From the NCBI RefSeq assembly GCF_000175215.2, contig NC_014817.1:710501-774500 (forward strand): 64,000 nt of DNA, written 5' to 3'. Numbering within the stretch: the stretch's first letter is position 1; each line of letters starts with the position of its first letter. Below, piece by piece: positions 40,293 to 48,500 of the stretch. Source of the stretch: Asticcacaulis excentricus CB 48. GTDB lineage: Bacteria > Pseudomonadota > Alphaproteobacteria > Caulobacterales > Caulobacteraceae. Under the pieces are notes generated by a model. It saw nothing but the letters and a program-made list of their open reading frames with translations. It ran no database searches and was not told the DNA's origin. A program made the position numbers and the translations under genes.

Positions 40293-41687
40293 ATGCGTCA
40301 AAAAATGTCTCACACGGCCCAGACACGACACACGGTCAGGGTCGCGGCGAAAGCGGTCAACCTCAGGGCCATGCTGGCGACGACCGCCGCGGCTCTGGCG
40401 CTGATCGGTGTGCTGGCCGTATCGCCCGCCCGCGCTCAGGACCCGGCCGACAGCGACCGCTACGCGGCTATTGTCGTTGATGCACAGTCCGGTGAGGTCT
40501 TTTACGCCATGCGCGCCGACTCACCGCGCTATCCCGCCTCGCTGACCAAGATCATGACGCTGTACATGGCGTTCGAGGAAATGGCGCAGGGCCGCCTCAA
40601 GCCCGATGACGTGATCACCCTGTCTGCCCACGCTGCGTCCATGCCGCCCACCAAGTCGGGCCTCAGGGCCGGCGACACCATCACGGTGGATATGGCCATG
40701 CGTCTGATCGCCGCCTATTCTGCCAATGACCTGGCGGCTGCCCTGGGTGAGCATATCGGCGGCTCAGAGCAGCGTTTCGCCGCCCTGATGACCGTCAAGG
40801 CGCAGGAACTGGGCATGACGCGCTCGAACTTCGTCAATGCGTCGGGCCTGCCCGATTCGCGTCAGGTGTCTTCGGCGCGCGACTTTGCGGTGCTGGCGCG
40901 CGCCGTCATGCGCGACTTTCCGCAATATTACGAATATTTCCACGTGCGGTCGGTGCAGTTCAACGGCCGCACCTATTCGAATCACAATCCGCTGCTGGCC
41001 TATCCGGGCGTTGACGGCATGAAGACGGGCTTTATCAATGCCGCCGGCTACAACCTCGTCGCCTCTCAGCGCAAGGGCAATCACCGCCTGATCGCCGTGA
41101 TGCTCGGTGGATCGAACAAGGCGCAGCGCCGTGAGCACGTCACCAGCCTGATGAACACCGGCTTTGATGTCTTCGCCCGCCGCGACAAGGGTGAGCAGAT
41201 CGTTGTGGCGCAAAATGAATTCCGCAGCGCCATGGCCCCCAAATATCAGGTGGTGGGTGACTCCAACGCCCTGATGGCCGCCCTTGACGCGCAGGACGAC
41301 GAAGACGGCACCCCGGTGCAGCGCCTGTCCGGCACCGCCAAGGCCCCCGCCGTGGTGGCCGCGCTCAGCAAGGCCGAAAAGGCCGCAGAGGACAAGGCTG
41401 TGGCCAAAAAGACCTCGACCACCGCCGCCGCGAAAAAGAAGAAAAAAGACCCGGACGCCATCTGGGCGGTGCAGGTCGGGGCCTTTAAGCAGAAGTCGCT
41501 AGCCGCCGACTGGGCCAAGGACATCAAAAAGCGCTTCCCGAGCCTCAAAGGGTTTGAAACCGACGTGTCGGAAAACGACGCCGGCCGCTATCGCACGCGC
41601 TTTATTGACATGACCAAGGCCGAGGCGCAAAAGGCCTGCAAGGCCATCGAAGCCAAGCGTCTCGATTGCATGGTGGTGAAGTCGTAA
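40293..41687 (+). CDS. D-alanyl-D-alanine carboxypeptidase (S11) with SPOR domain
   Basis: The 464-residue penicillin-binding protein of the PBP5 type trims the terminal D-Ala from peptidoglycan stem peptides in the periplasm. It has an N-terminal hydrophobic signal (about 24-48, ending PARA/QD). The active-site motifs are Ser83-Lys86 (ASLTK), Ser143-Ala-Asn145 and Lys244-Thr-Gly. An Ala/Lys-rich linker (KKTSTTAAAKKKKKDPD) leads to a C-terminal SPOR domain (about 388-464), which binds denuded glycan strands at the division site. The start 40293 has GGGA 7 nt upstream; an ATG 6 nt earlier is also possible. It likely acts at the septum. Confidence 0.93.
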   Translation: MRQKMSHTAQTRHTVRVAAKAVNLRAMLATTAAALALIGVLAVSPARAQDPADSDRYAAIVVDAQSGEVFYAMRADSPRYPASLTKIMTLYMAFEEMAQGRLKPDDVITLSAHAASMPPTKSGLRAGDTITVDMAMRLIAAYSANDLAAALGEHIGGSEQRFAALMTVKAQELGMTRSNFVNASGLPDSRQVSSARDFAVLARAVMRDFPQYYEYFHVRSVQFNGRTYSNHNPLLAYPGVDGMKTGFINAAGYNLVASQRKGNHRLIAVMLGGSNKAQRREHVTSLMNTGFDVFARRDKGEQIVVAQNEFRSAMAPKYQVVGDSNALMAALDAQDDEDGTPVQRLSGTAKAPAVVAALSKAEKAAEDKAVAKKTSTTAAAKKKKKDPDAIWAVQVGAFKQKSLAADWAKDIKKRFPSLKGFETDVSENDAGRYRTRFIDMTKAEAQKACKAIEAKRLDCMVVKS

Positions 41688-41691
41688 AGAC

Positions 41692-41712
41692 GCAGGGGCC
41701 GCAGGCCCCTGC
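41692..41712. repeat. GCAGGGGCC hairpin, left flank of unknown exported gene
   Basis: GCAGGGGCC (41692-41700) pairs with GGCCCCTGC (41704-41712) around GCA and is followed by ACCCC. A mirrored copy is at 42279-42307. It starts 4 nt after the carboxypeptidase stop and has no T run. Confidence 0.7.
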
Positions 41713-41732
41713 ACCCCCTAACGGGAAGCCCT

Positions 41733-42278
41733 ATGAATAAGGTCAGATTTTGCCGTCTCTTTGCCTTGCTTATCATAAGCATACCAGTAATTGCGCACGC
41801 GCAAACCAATGCTCTTATCCGTGATAAATCTCTCGATTTAACGGGCTATTATGTACCGACCGCCCCCGTTCAGTATGGGAGGTATGAACTTTATCATATC
41901 AGTTTCGGAACGCCCAAAGACCTGACGACCTACGAACGCAAAGGCCAGACGATCAAAACATGGGCACCGTTCATGATGGTGTTCAGCGACCTGAAAAGTC
42001 CTGAGAAGATGGGGGAATTGGGGCTATACAGAGAAAACATGCCCCGCGTTTTCTGCAAATCCTATCAAATCACGCTCAAAAAGATCGCATGCGAAGGCTA
42101 CGACCCTCAACTGGGTCGCGTTCACTTCGTGGGGAAAATTGATCCGGTTTTTGTCCGTCAGCTATCAAACGAAAACGCGCGCCCTGAAGCGTCCGATAGA
42201 GCTGTACTCAGCGGTACTCTGAGCGTGGGCAAGTACGCACCCCGCAAGATAGCGATGTCCTATTTCGTGGGCGACTAA
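41733..42278 (+). CDS. Unknown exported protein, 181 aa
   Basis: I do not recognise the family. A signal peptide (MNKVRFCRLFALLIISIPVIAHA/QT) directs it to the periplasm. The mature part has two cysteines (VFCKSY and KIACEGYD), which could form a disulfide, and looks beta rich (GYYVPTAPVQYGRYELYHISFG). Its DNA is visibly richer in A+T than the neighbours. It is flanked by two mirrored GC-rich hairpins. It lies between the carboxypeptidase and J-domain genes, with no operon partner. Recent acquisition is possible but not shown. Confidence 0.68.
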   Translation: MNKVRFCRLFALLIISIPVIAHAQTNALIRDKSLDLTGYYVPTAPVQYGRYELYHISFGTPKDLTTYERKGQTIKTWAPFMMVFSDLKSPEKMGELGLYRENMPRVFCKSYQITLKKIACEGYDPQLGRVHFVGKIDPVFVRQLSNENARPEASDRAVLSGTLSVGKYAPRKIAMSYFVGD

Positions 42279-42282
42279 CGGG

Positions 42283-42307
42283 GTGCAGGGGCCCGTGGCC
42301 CCTGCAC
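42283..42307 (+). terminator. GTGCAGGGGCC hairpin with T run after unknown exported gene
   Basis: Perfect 11-bp arms (42283-42293, 42297-42307) with a CGT loop are followed by TTTTC. It serves as a terminator for the rightward gene and is the mirror image of the hairpin at 41692-41712. Confidence 0.8.
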
Positions 42308-42311
42308 TTTT

Positions 42312-42752
42312 CTATCTCTTCTTCAACAACGTATCGCGCGCGGCATTAAGCTTCGCCGCAAGCGCATCCGATCCGCCCTGATCCGGGTGTGCCGCCTTCA
42401 TCCGCTGCTTCCATGCCTTAACGATGGCGCGGCGATCCGCCCCGACCTCCAGCCCAAGCGTGCGATAGGCCTCAATCTCGGCGCTGGTCCATGCGCCCGC
42501 CGGTCTGGGCTCAGGACGATACCGCGCCCCACCTGCCATAGCAAAGGCGATGGACACCAGAATACTGGCCAGAATGTATTGCCCCCGCGCCACGCAAATC
42601 ACGCCCGCCATGGCCACAGCCACAGCCCCTACAGCGATCAGGGCGCGTTTCTGCCTGATCCACGGTCCGGGTTTGAGCTTCCCCAGACGCGACTGACGGC
42701 CAACCCAGACCAGCAGGGCAAAGGCGGCAGCGGCGGCAATGATCAGATACAC
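42312..42752 (-). CDS. Membrane-anchored J-domain protein
   Basis: The 146-residue protein starts at GTG 42752. It has an N-terminal membrane helix (about 2-18) and two further hydrophobic stretches (about 36-54 and 58-75). A short C-terminal J domain lies at about 93-142 (AYRTLGLEVGADRRAIVKAWKQRMKAAHPDQGG), with the essential HPD motif in AAHPDQ. J domains stimulate the ATPase of DnaK-type chaperones, so it probably recruits DnaK to the inner membrane. It is 27 bp downstream of mipZ on the same strand and may be co-transcribed. Confidence 0.85.
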   Translation of the reverse strand: MYLIIAAAAAFALLVWVGRQSRLGKLKPGPWIRQKRALIAVGAVAVAMAGVICVARGQYILASILVSIAFAMAGGARYRPEPRPAGAWTSAEIEAYRTLGLEVGADRRAIVKAWKQRMKAAHPDQGGSDALAAKLNAARDTLLKKR

Positions 42753-42779
42753 AGGGCGTTGTCCCGGACGGGGGCAGAA

Positions 42780-43661
42780 TTACTCCGCCGCTTCGAAATC
42801 GTCCTCGTCCGTTTCTAGCTGAGGCCCCAGTTCCGTCAACTGTTCCGACACCGCCGCCTCGTTTTCGAGATCAAGCGCCAGCATGACGGCACGGATTTCT
42901 GCACGGGCCGAGACGTGGGCCATGGACACGGCCACGGGCTTGATCTCCTCGCTGAGGTCAAGCACGGTCAGCCCGAACGGGAACAACTCGCGGTACAGCA
43001 CGCGGTCGCGCAGGCCCGCCGCCACGCGGAAACCGATCCGCTTGCCCAGCGCCTGAAGCCGGTCGTCGATACGTTTGGCGTTACGCGCCTGATTGGTGGC
43101 GAGGCGGTTACGCAGCACGATCCAATCGATCGTCTTGCCGTCCCAGGTGGCGCGCACCTTGCGCGAATTCCACACGGTTTCGGCATAGATGGACGGGCGT
43201 TTGACGTCGAGCGTCACCGGATCGACCTGCCCCAGCAGGTCAAAGTCGATAAAGCTGTCGTTCATCGGTGTGATAATGACGTGCGCCACCGCATGGGCAC
43301 GCCGCGACAGGAAGCTGTCGCCACCCGGCGTATCGATGATCACATAGTCGGCCACGTCGATCGCTTCGCTCAGCGCGCGGTCAAAGGCGGCCTTGGCCTC
43401 GGCGTCCGGCACCTTGACCAGTTCGGCGGGATATTTATGCAGAAACGGCTCGACCGCGTGCGGCAGGATCTTCTCATTGGCCGCTGCCCACTTTTTACGG
43501 TTCTCGAAAAAGTGCGCCAGCGAACGCTGCCGCAGGTCGAGGTCGATAATGGCGACGCGCTTGCCCTGATAAAGCAAGGCCGCCGCCACGTGCATGGCGA
43601 CGGTGGACTTACCCGCCCCGCCCTTTTCGTTGCCAAAAACCAGAATACGCGCGTTCGACAT
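42780..43661 (-). CDS. mipZ: Division-plane positioning ATPase MipZ
   Basis: The 293-residue ParA/MinD-like ATPase has a deviant Walker A (EKGGAGKST, Lys13 and Lys18), IDLDLRQRS near residue 42 and DTPGGDSFLSRRAHA (Walker B region). Characteristic MipZ segments are TPMNDSFIDFDLLGQVDPVTLDV, DWIVLRNRLATNQARN and GLRDRVLYRELFPFGLTVLDL. In Caulobacter, MipZ forms a gradient from the poles together with ParB and blocks FtsZ assembly away from mid-cell. A GGAG site is 7 nt before the ATG. It is a strong marker for the taxonomic assignment. Confidence 0.95.
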   Translation of the reverse strand: MSNARILVFGNEKGGAGKSTVAMHVAAALLYQGKRVAIIDLDLRQRSLAHFFENRKKWAAANEKILPHAVEPFLHKYPAELVKVPDAEAKAAFDRALSEAIDVADYVIIDTPGGDSFLSRRAHAVAHVIITPMNDSFIDFDLLGQVDPVTLDVKRPSIYAETVWNSRKVRATWDGKTIDWIVLRNRLATNQARNAKRIDDRLQALGKRIGFRVAAGLRDRVLYRELFPFGLTVLDLSEEIKPVAVSMAHVSARAEIRAVMLALDLENEAAVSEQLTELGPQLETDEDDFEAAE

Positions 43662-43813
43662 GACCCTACTCCACAGCCCGAATCAGCACCTGATCCGGCC
43701 CCTTCATATTTGAGGGGCGTCACCCAAAGGTCAATAATCGGTTAACGATTTAACGTGGACAGAGCGGTGCACGGAGCCTAGCCATTTGCGGACACAGGGA
43801 CTATATTGCCGTC

Positions 43814-44626
43814 ATGACCACAGATAGCGATTACATCACCCGCACCGACCGTATCAAAATCCACGGACCCGAAGGCTTCGAAGGTATGCGCCGCGCCGGC
43901 AAGGTGGCCGCCGACTGCCTCGACATGCTGATCCCCTATGTGGTGCCGGGCGTGAAGACCTCCTATCTGGATGATCTGGCACGCGAATTTATCTTCGATC
44001 ACGGCGCGCTGCCCGCCTGCGTCTTCTATCGCGGCTATATGCACACCGTGTGTATTTCGCCCAACCACGTCGTCTGTCACGGCATCCCCTCGGAAGCCAA
44101 GACGCTTAAAGACGGCGATATCGTCAATATTGACGTCACCGCCATCATCGACGGCTGGCATGGCGACACCTCACGCATGTATGAGGTCGGTAACGTCAAT
44201 GCCAAGGCCCGGCGTCTGGTCGATGTGACCTACGAATCCCTGCATCTGGGTCTGGCGCAGATCAAGCCCGGCAACACCTTCGGCGACATTGCCCACGCCA
44301 TTCAGAAATACGCCGAAGCCCAGCGGTGCAGCGTGGTGCGCGACTTCTGCGGTCACGGTCTGGGGCAGGTCTTCCACGACAACCCCAATGTTCTGCACTT
44401 TGGCCGCGCGGGCACCGGTCCCGTGCTGGAAGAAGGCATGTTCTTCACGGTCGAGCCGATGATCAATCTCGGCCGCCCGGAGGTGAAGGTGCTCAATGAC
44501 GGCTGGACCGCCGTGACGCGCGACAAATCGCTGACCGCGCAGTGCGAACACAGCATCGGCGTGACCAAGGACGGGCTGGAAATCTTCACGGCCTCGGACA
44601 AGTTCCGCCCGCAGCCGGTGAGCTGA
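43814..44626 (+). CDS. map: Type I methionine aminopeptidase
   Basis: The 270-residue metalloenzyme removes the initiator Met from new proteins. The pita-bread motifs are present: NIDVTAIIDGWHGDTSRMY with the two Asp ligands, FCGHGLGQVFHDNPNV with a His ligand, FFTVEPMINLG with a Glu ligand and QCEHSIGVT with the last Glu ligand. No N-terminal zinc-finger extension is present, so it is the short bacterial class. It is divergent from mipZ and is followed 10 bp later by radC. Confidence 0.97.
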   Translation: MTTDSDYITRTDRIKIHGPEGFEGMRRAGKVAADCLDMLIPYVVPGVKTSYLDDLAREFIFDHGALPACVFYRGYMHTVCISPNHVVCHGIPSEAKTLKDGDIVNIDVTAIIDGWHGDTSRMYEVGNVNAKARRLVDVTYESLHLGLAQIKPGNTFGDIAHAIQKYAEAQRCSVVRDFCGHGLGQVFHDNPNVLHFGRAGTGPVLEEGMFFTVEPMINLGRPEVKVLNDGWTAVTRDKSLTAQCEHSIGVTKDGLEIFTASDKFRPQPVS

Positions 44627-44636
44627 GATAGCGGAC

Positions 44637-45371
44637 ATGGCTGAGGGGGAGCCGCCGACAACCGAAACCACCCTGCCTGATCACGGCGGCCATCGCCAGC
44701 GGCTGCGCGACCGGGCACGCCGCGGGGGAACGTCGGTCCTGCCCGATTACGAGGTGCTGGAGCTCATTCTGTTTCGCTCCATCCCGCAACGCGACGTCAA
44801 GCCGCTGGCCAAGGCCCTGTTGAGCCGGTTCGGCAGCCTGTCCGCGGTGCTGTCGGCCCCGTTGGAGGACATGCTTCAGGTCTCCGCGCTCGACAACAAG
44901 GGCCGGTCGCTGAAGATGACGCCGGACATCGCGCTCGATCTGCAACTGATGTTCGAGGCGACGCGACGCCTGATGGCCGAGCCGCTGAAACGTTCAACGG
45001 TGATTTCAAGCTGGCAGGCGCTGCTGTCCTACCTGCGCGTGACGCTGGCCCACGAACCGCGCGAGCAGTTCCGCCTGCTGTTCCTCGATAAGAAAAACCA
45101 GCTCATTGCCGATGAGATCATGAACTACGGCACGGTCGATCACGCCCCGGCCTATCCGCGCGAAATCATGCGCCGGGCGCTGGAGTTGTCGGCCTCATCG
45201 GTGATTCTGGTGCACAATCACCCCTCCGGCGACCCCATGCCCTCGCAGGGCGACATCGACATGACCAAAGCCAATATCGCCGCCGGTAAGCCGCTGAAAA
45301 TCGCGATCCACGACCACCTGATCGTCGGCCGCGAAGGCGTGCTGAGCATGAAACAGGTCGGCGCGATATAA
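44637..45371 (+). CDS. radC: RadC family JAB1/MPN domain protein
   Basis: The 244-residue protein has an N-terminal helix-hairpin-helix-like UPF0758 region (PDYEVLELILFRSIPQRDVKPLAKALLSRFGSLSAVL). A C-terminal JAMM metalloprotease-like domain carries the motif at residues 193-206 (His193, His195, Ser203, Asp206; HNHPSGDPMPSQGD). Family members were once linked to DNA repair, but the biochemical role is still unclear. It lies 10 bp after map. A CACGAAAA inverted-repeat element begins 7 bp after its stop. Confidence 0.93.
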   Translation: MAEGEPPTTETTLPDHGGHRQRLRDRARRGGTSVLPDYEVLELILFRSIPQRDVKPLAKALLSRFGSLSAVLSAPLEDMLQVSALDNKGRSLKMTPDIALDLQLMFEATRRLMAEPLKRSTVISSWQALLSYLRVTLAHEPREQFRLLFLDKKNQLIADEIMNYGTVDHAPAYPREIMRRALELSASSVILVHNHPSGDPMPSQGDIDMTKANIAAGKPLKIAIHDHLIVGREGVLSMKQVGAI

Positions 45372-45378
45372 ACGTCTG

Positions 45379-45515
45379 GCCACGAAAAACACGAAAAAGC
45401 ACGAAAAAGCGTTCCCAGACATCCCGACTGAGGCGCTTTGAAACAGGCAAAGCCACATTCATCCATGGGTCAGTTTGAGCCTCTGCCGTTCGTGCTTTTT
45501 CGTGTTTTTCGTGGC
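45379..45515. repeat. CACGAAAA inverted-repeat element, copy B (137 bp)
   Basis: Terminal arms 45379-45405 and 45489-45515 are perfect 27-bp reverse complements made of CACGAAAA units. The core is unrelated to that of copy A (6476-6623). The right end contributes to the msrQ stop codon, and the left end begins 7 bp after radC. Confidence 0.82.
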
Positions 45516-46111
45516 TAAACCTTCTTCCTCGCCCACTCCCACACACGCCAGCCCAGCAGGATGGCGATGATCGCCGCATAGACCAGCGGCATCGTCTTGT
45601 CGGCCTTGACCAGCAGGAAATAGTGCAGAGCCGCCAGCGGCACGATCACATAGATCAGCCGGTGCAGGTTGCGCCACACCACTCCGCCCAACCGTCGGAT
45701 GGCCGCATTGAACGAGGTCAGCGCCAGCGGGATCAGCAGCACAAAGGCCACCATGCCAAAAGTGATATAGGGCCGCTTGAGGATATCCGACCAGATCTGC
45801 GCCCAGTCGAAATACTGATCAATCACCACATAGCTCAGCAGGTGCAGCGTCACATAGCCAAAGGCAAACAGGCCTATGGGCCGCCGCCAGCGGATCAGCC
45901 GCCCCTGCCGCAACAGACGCGCCAGTGGCGTCAGGGCCAACCCCAGCACCAGCAACCGCAGACCCCAGACCCCCAGTTGCCGCACCACCGTTTCGACCGG
46001 ATTAACCCCCAGATCGTTCTGGACAAACCGCCACACCAGCCACAGCACCGGCATCAGGCAGAGGCCACAGATTAGGGCGATATCCAGCGTAAACCCGCGC
46101 TTCGCCTTCAT
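45515..46111 (-). CDS. msrQ: Methionine sulfoxide reductase haem-binding membrane subunit MsrQ
   Basis: The 198-residue inner-membrane protein has about six hydrophobic segments and the ferric-reductase-like pattern of MsrQ (YedZ). Expected histidines are LHLLSYVVID and NLHRLIYVIVPLAALHYFLLVKAD. It passes electrons from quinols to the periplasmic MsrP. It overlaps the msrP stop by one base (TGATG), so the pair is coupled. Its stop codon falls at the end of a CACGAAAA element, so the element may have shaped the C terminus (RVWEWARKKV). Confidence 0.92.
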   Translation of the reverse strand: MKAKRGFTLDIALICGLCLMPVLWLVWRFVQNDLGVNPVETVVRQLGVWGLRLLVLGLALTPLARLLRQGRLIRWRRPIGLFAFGYVTLHLLSYVVIDQYFDWAQIWSDILKRPYITFGMVAFVLLIPLALTSFNAAIRRLGGVVWRNLHRLIYVIVPLAALHYFLLVKADKTMPLVYAAIIAILLGWRVWEWARKKV

Positions 46112-47040
46112 CAGTAGTACTTTTTCAGGTCCATACCGGCATAAAGTTGCGCGACATTGTCGGCATAGCCGTTGAACATCAGGGTCGGGCGGCGTTTGAA
46201 TTCGCCAATACGACGCTCAGATGCCTGTGACCAGCGCGGGTGATCGACCTGCGGGTTCACATTGGAATAAAAGCCGTATTCACGCGGCGCATAACGGTTC
46301 CATGAGGTCGGTGGCTCTCGCGTGGTGAACGAAATCCGCACGATGGACTTGATGGATTTAAACCCGTACTTCCACGGCACGACCAGCCGGATCGGGGCGC
46401 CATTCTGATTGGGCAGCAGGTCGCCATAGAGCCCAACGGCCAGCAGGGCCAGCGGGTTCATCGCCTCATCCATACGCAGGCCCTCAACATAGGGCCATTG
46501 CAGGATGCGGTCGGACACGCCACGCATTTCCTTGGGGCGAAGCGCGGTTTCGAAGGCCACATATTTAGCCTTCGAAAGCGGTTCGGCGCGTTTGATGACC
46601 TCCGCCAGCGGAATACCGATCCACGGAATCACCATCGACCAGCCTTCGACGCAGCGCAGACGGTAAATACGCTCCTCAAGCGCGCCCTTGAGCAGGGTGT
46701 CGATATCGACCGTCTGGGGTTTAGCGCAGTCGCCATCGAGCTTCACCGTCCACGGCCGCGTGGTCAGGGCCGAGGCGTATTTGACCGGTTCCAGCTTATC
46801 GGTGCCGAACTCATAAAAGTTGTTGTAGCCCGTGACGGCTTCGAGGTCGGTCGGCGTCTCATTGGTCCAGAAGGTGCGCTTGGCGCTCAGCTTGCCCGTC
46901 ACCTGCGCCGCCTGTGTGGCCGTTCCGGCCAACCCCAGACCGAAGCCAATCCCCGCCGCCATGATCTCGCGCCGCCGGATATAGACATCCTTTGGGGTGA
47001 CATCGTTTTCGGTCAGGTCGGGGGCGTGGCGGATCAGCAT
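46111..47040 (-). CDS. msrP: Periplasmic protein-methionine-sulfoxide reductase MsrP, catalytic subunit
   Basis: The 309-residue molybdoenzyme has a Tat signal (IRRREIMAAGIGFGLG, ending near TQA). The sulfite-oxidase-type fold carries LRCVEGWSMVIPWIG, whose Cys should bind the molybdopterin Mo, and GAPIRLVVPWKYGFKSIKSI. It repairs oxidised methionines in envelope proteins. The start 47040 is supported by GGAG 7 nt upstream; a longer frame to 47097 is not. It is upstream of and coupled to msrQ. Confidence 0.95.
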   Translation of the reverse strand: MLIRHAPDLTENDVTPKDVYIRRREIMAAGIGFGLGLAGTATQAAQVTGKLSAKRTFWTNETPTDLEAVTGYNNFYEFGTDKLEPVKYASALTTRPWTVKLDGDCAKPQTVDIDTLLKGALEERIYRLRCVEGWSMVIPWIGIPLAEVIKRAEPLSKAKYVAFETALRPKEMRGVSDRILQWPYVEGLRMDEAMNPLALLAVGLYGDLLPNQNGAPIRLVVPWKYGFKSIKSIVRISFTTREPPTSWNRYAPREYGFYSNVNPQVDHPRWSQASERRIGEFKRRPTLMFNGYADNVAQLYAGMDLKKYY

Positions 47041-47113
47041 GGACAGTCTCCGTGGGTTACACAAACCTATACGCAGAAACCGGCCATTTGGTGACACCTC
47101 GGATGCAAAAAAA

Positions 47114-47136
47114 GGCCGGTGCCCCCTGCACCGGCC
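47114..47136 (-). terminator. Intrinsic terminator of the repeat/PG-binding protein gene
   Basis: Arms GGCCGGTGC (47114-47122) and GCACCGGCC (47128-47136) pair around a 5-nt loop. On the minus strand a seven-T run follows. It is 10 bp past the stop of the leftward gene. Confidence 0.9.
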
Positions 47137-47145
47137 CTCCCCATC

Positions 47146-48393
47146 TTAATGTATTTTGACGCCCAGGGCCTCAGCGGCCTCGACCGAAATCTGGCCCTGC
47201 GGCAGGCCCTGATCGGCCTGGAACTTCTGCATGGCCGCCACCGTCTTCGTCCCCAACGTGCCATCGGCCGGACCCGGATCGTAGCCGCGCTGTTTCAGGG
47301 CCACCTGAATGGCCTTGATCTTGGCCGGGGTGGTGTTGCGTTCACACAGGACTTCGCGCCACACCGGCTCAGGGGCCTTCACGGCGCGCGTCTTATCGAC
47401 CGTCTTATAGACCGGGGCGACCGTGTAGGATTCGGTGCGCGCCGGCTTGATAACTTCCTTATACTTTTCGGTACGATAGGTGGCCGGGATCACCTTTTCG
47501 ATGACCTGCTCTTCGCGCTCGACAATGACCCGTTCAACCTTTTCGACCTTCGCAGGGACCTTGATCCGGCGCACCGTCGCCGGCTGCACCTCAACCATCC
47601 GTTCGACCTGCCTATATTCGGCCGGCACCTCTTTCAGGCACCAGATCGTCTGGGCCGAGCCCTTTTGCAGATACTCGGTCGTTTCGGCGCTGCCCTGAAT
47701 CGCCACCGGCTCCTTACCCGGCCAGGTGAGCATACCATCGGCGCGGTAACGCACAGGCTGATGATCGCCGGGGGTGACCAGCGCGGCCCCGGTGGCAATC
47801 CCTTCGGAGCGCACCCATTCCTGACGCGCCGGGCGCACCATGACACTTTCCGTGCGCTTTTCGAAAACGGGCGGTACGGGTTCCTCGCGCCACGTGGCTT
47901 GCTGAACCACGCGCTCTTCCATCACCTTGCGCGTCACGGCGGGGATCACCTTGCGCTCAACGCGCTGCGGCTGATCCACGACCTGACGCTCCGCCCAGCG
48001 CCATTCCTCAGGCAGGGTGCGCGTTTCGACGCGCTCAGGCTCCACCAACACCTTTTCGGCGTAGGTTTCCAGCACCGGCGCTTTCATCAGACGGGTATAG
48101 CACTGGTTGGGACGCGCCTCCTTGACCACGGCTGGCGGCAGGTCCGGATGGTCGCCGCCCACAGCCCCATCGGGGCAGTCGCCCTTCGCGGACGACGGGC
48201 TGACGACCGGGGCTTTCGCCTCACCCATATAGACGCCCTGCGCGCCGGATGCGCCATAGGCAGAGGGCGCATCCTTCAGGACCGGGGTGGAAGCCGGTTT
48301 GACCGCAGGCTTAGCCGCCATTGCGCCCGTACCACACGCCATGACCGCCAGCGCCATCAGCGACACGCCGGTGTTCAGCGTCCAGTTCCTCAT
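47146..48393 (-). CDS. Exported protein with 23-residue repeats and a peptidoglycan-binding domain
   Basis: The 415-residue protein has a signal peptide (MRNWTLNTGVSLMALAVMAC..., cleaved near AMA/A27; the Cys20 context is not a clear lipobox). Two blocks of four degenerate 23-residue repeats follow, starting at Pro106, 128, 151, 174 and Pro257, 280, 303, 327. The pattern is P-x-x-Y/V ... V-x-V-x-P ... V. A 60-residue insert (about 198-256) separates them. The C-terminal PG_binding_1 domain (about 355-413; AIQVALKQRGYDPGPADGTLG) should bind peptidoglycan. It probably spans or scaffolds the periplasm. Partner unknown. Confidence 0.82.
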   Translation of the reverse strand: MRNWTLNTGVSLMALAVMACGTGAMAAKPAVKPASTPVLKDAPSAYGASGAQGVYMGEAKAPVVSPSSAKGDCPDGAVGGDHPDLPPAVVKEARPNQCYTRLMKAPVLETYAEKVLVEPERVETRTLPEEWRWAERQVVDQPQRVERKVIPAVTRKVMEERVVQQATWREEPVPPVFEKRTESVMVRPARQEWVRSEGIATGAALVTPGDHQPVRYRADGMLTWPGKEPVAIQGSAETTEYLQKGSAQTIWCLKEVPAEYRQVERMVEVQPATVRRIKVPAKVEKVERVIVEREEQVIEKVIPATYRTEKYKEVIKPARTESYTVAPVYKTVDKTRAVKAPEPVWREVLCERNTTPAKIKAIQVALKQRGYDPGPADGTLGTKTVAAMQKFQADQGLPQGQISVEAAEALGVKIH

Positions 48394-48500
48394 CTCAGCA
48401 CCCTCACAGACAAATCAGTTGCGGCAATTTTAACGCCTTATTAACCCTGCCGCCAACCCGACTCGCGTTTTTCGGGTAAATTAACCCTGTTCAAAGCCTC

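Noticed and set aside
47119..48444. A 441-codon open frame on the plus strand
   Set aside because: It is antisense to the repeat/peptidoglycan-binding gene and rich in His, Arg and Leu without motifs. The minus-strand gene has a signal peptide, ribosome site and terminator.
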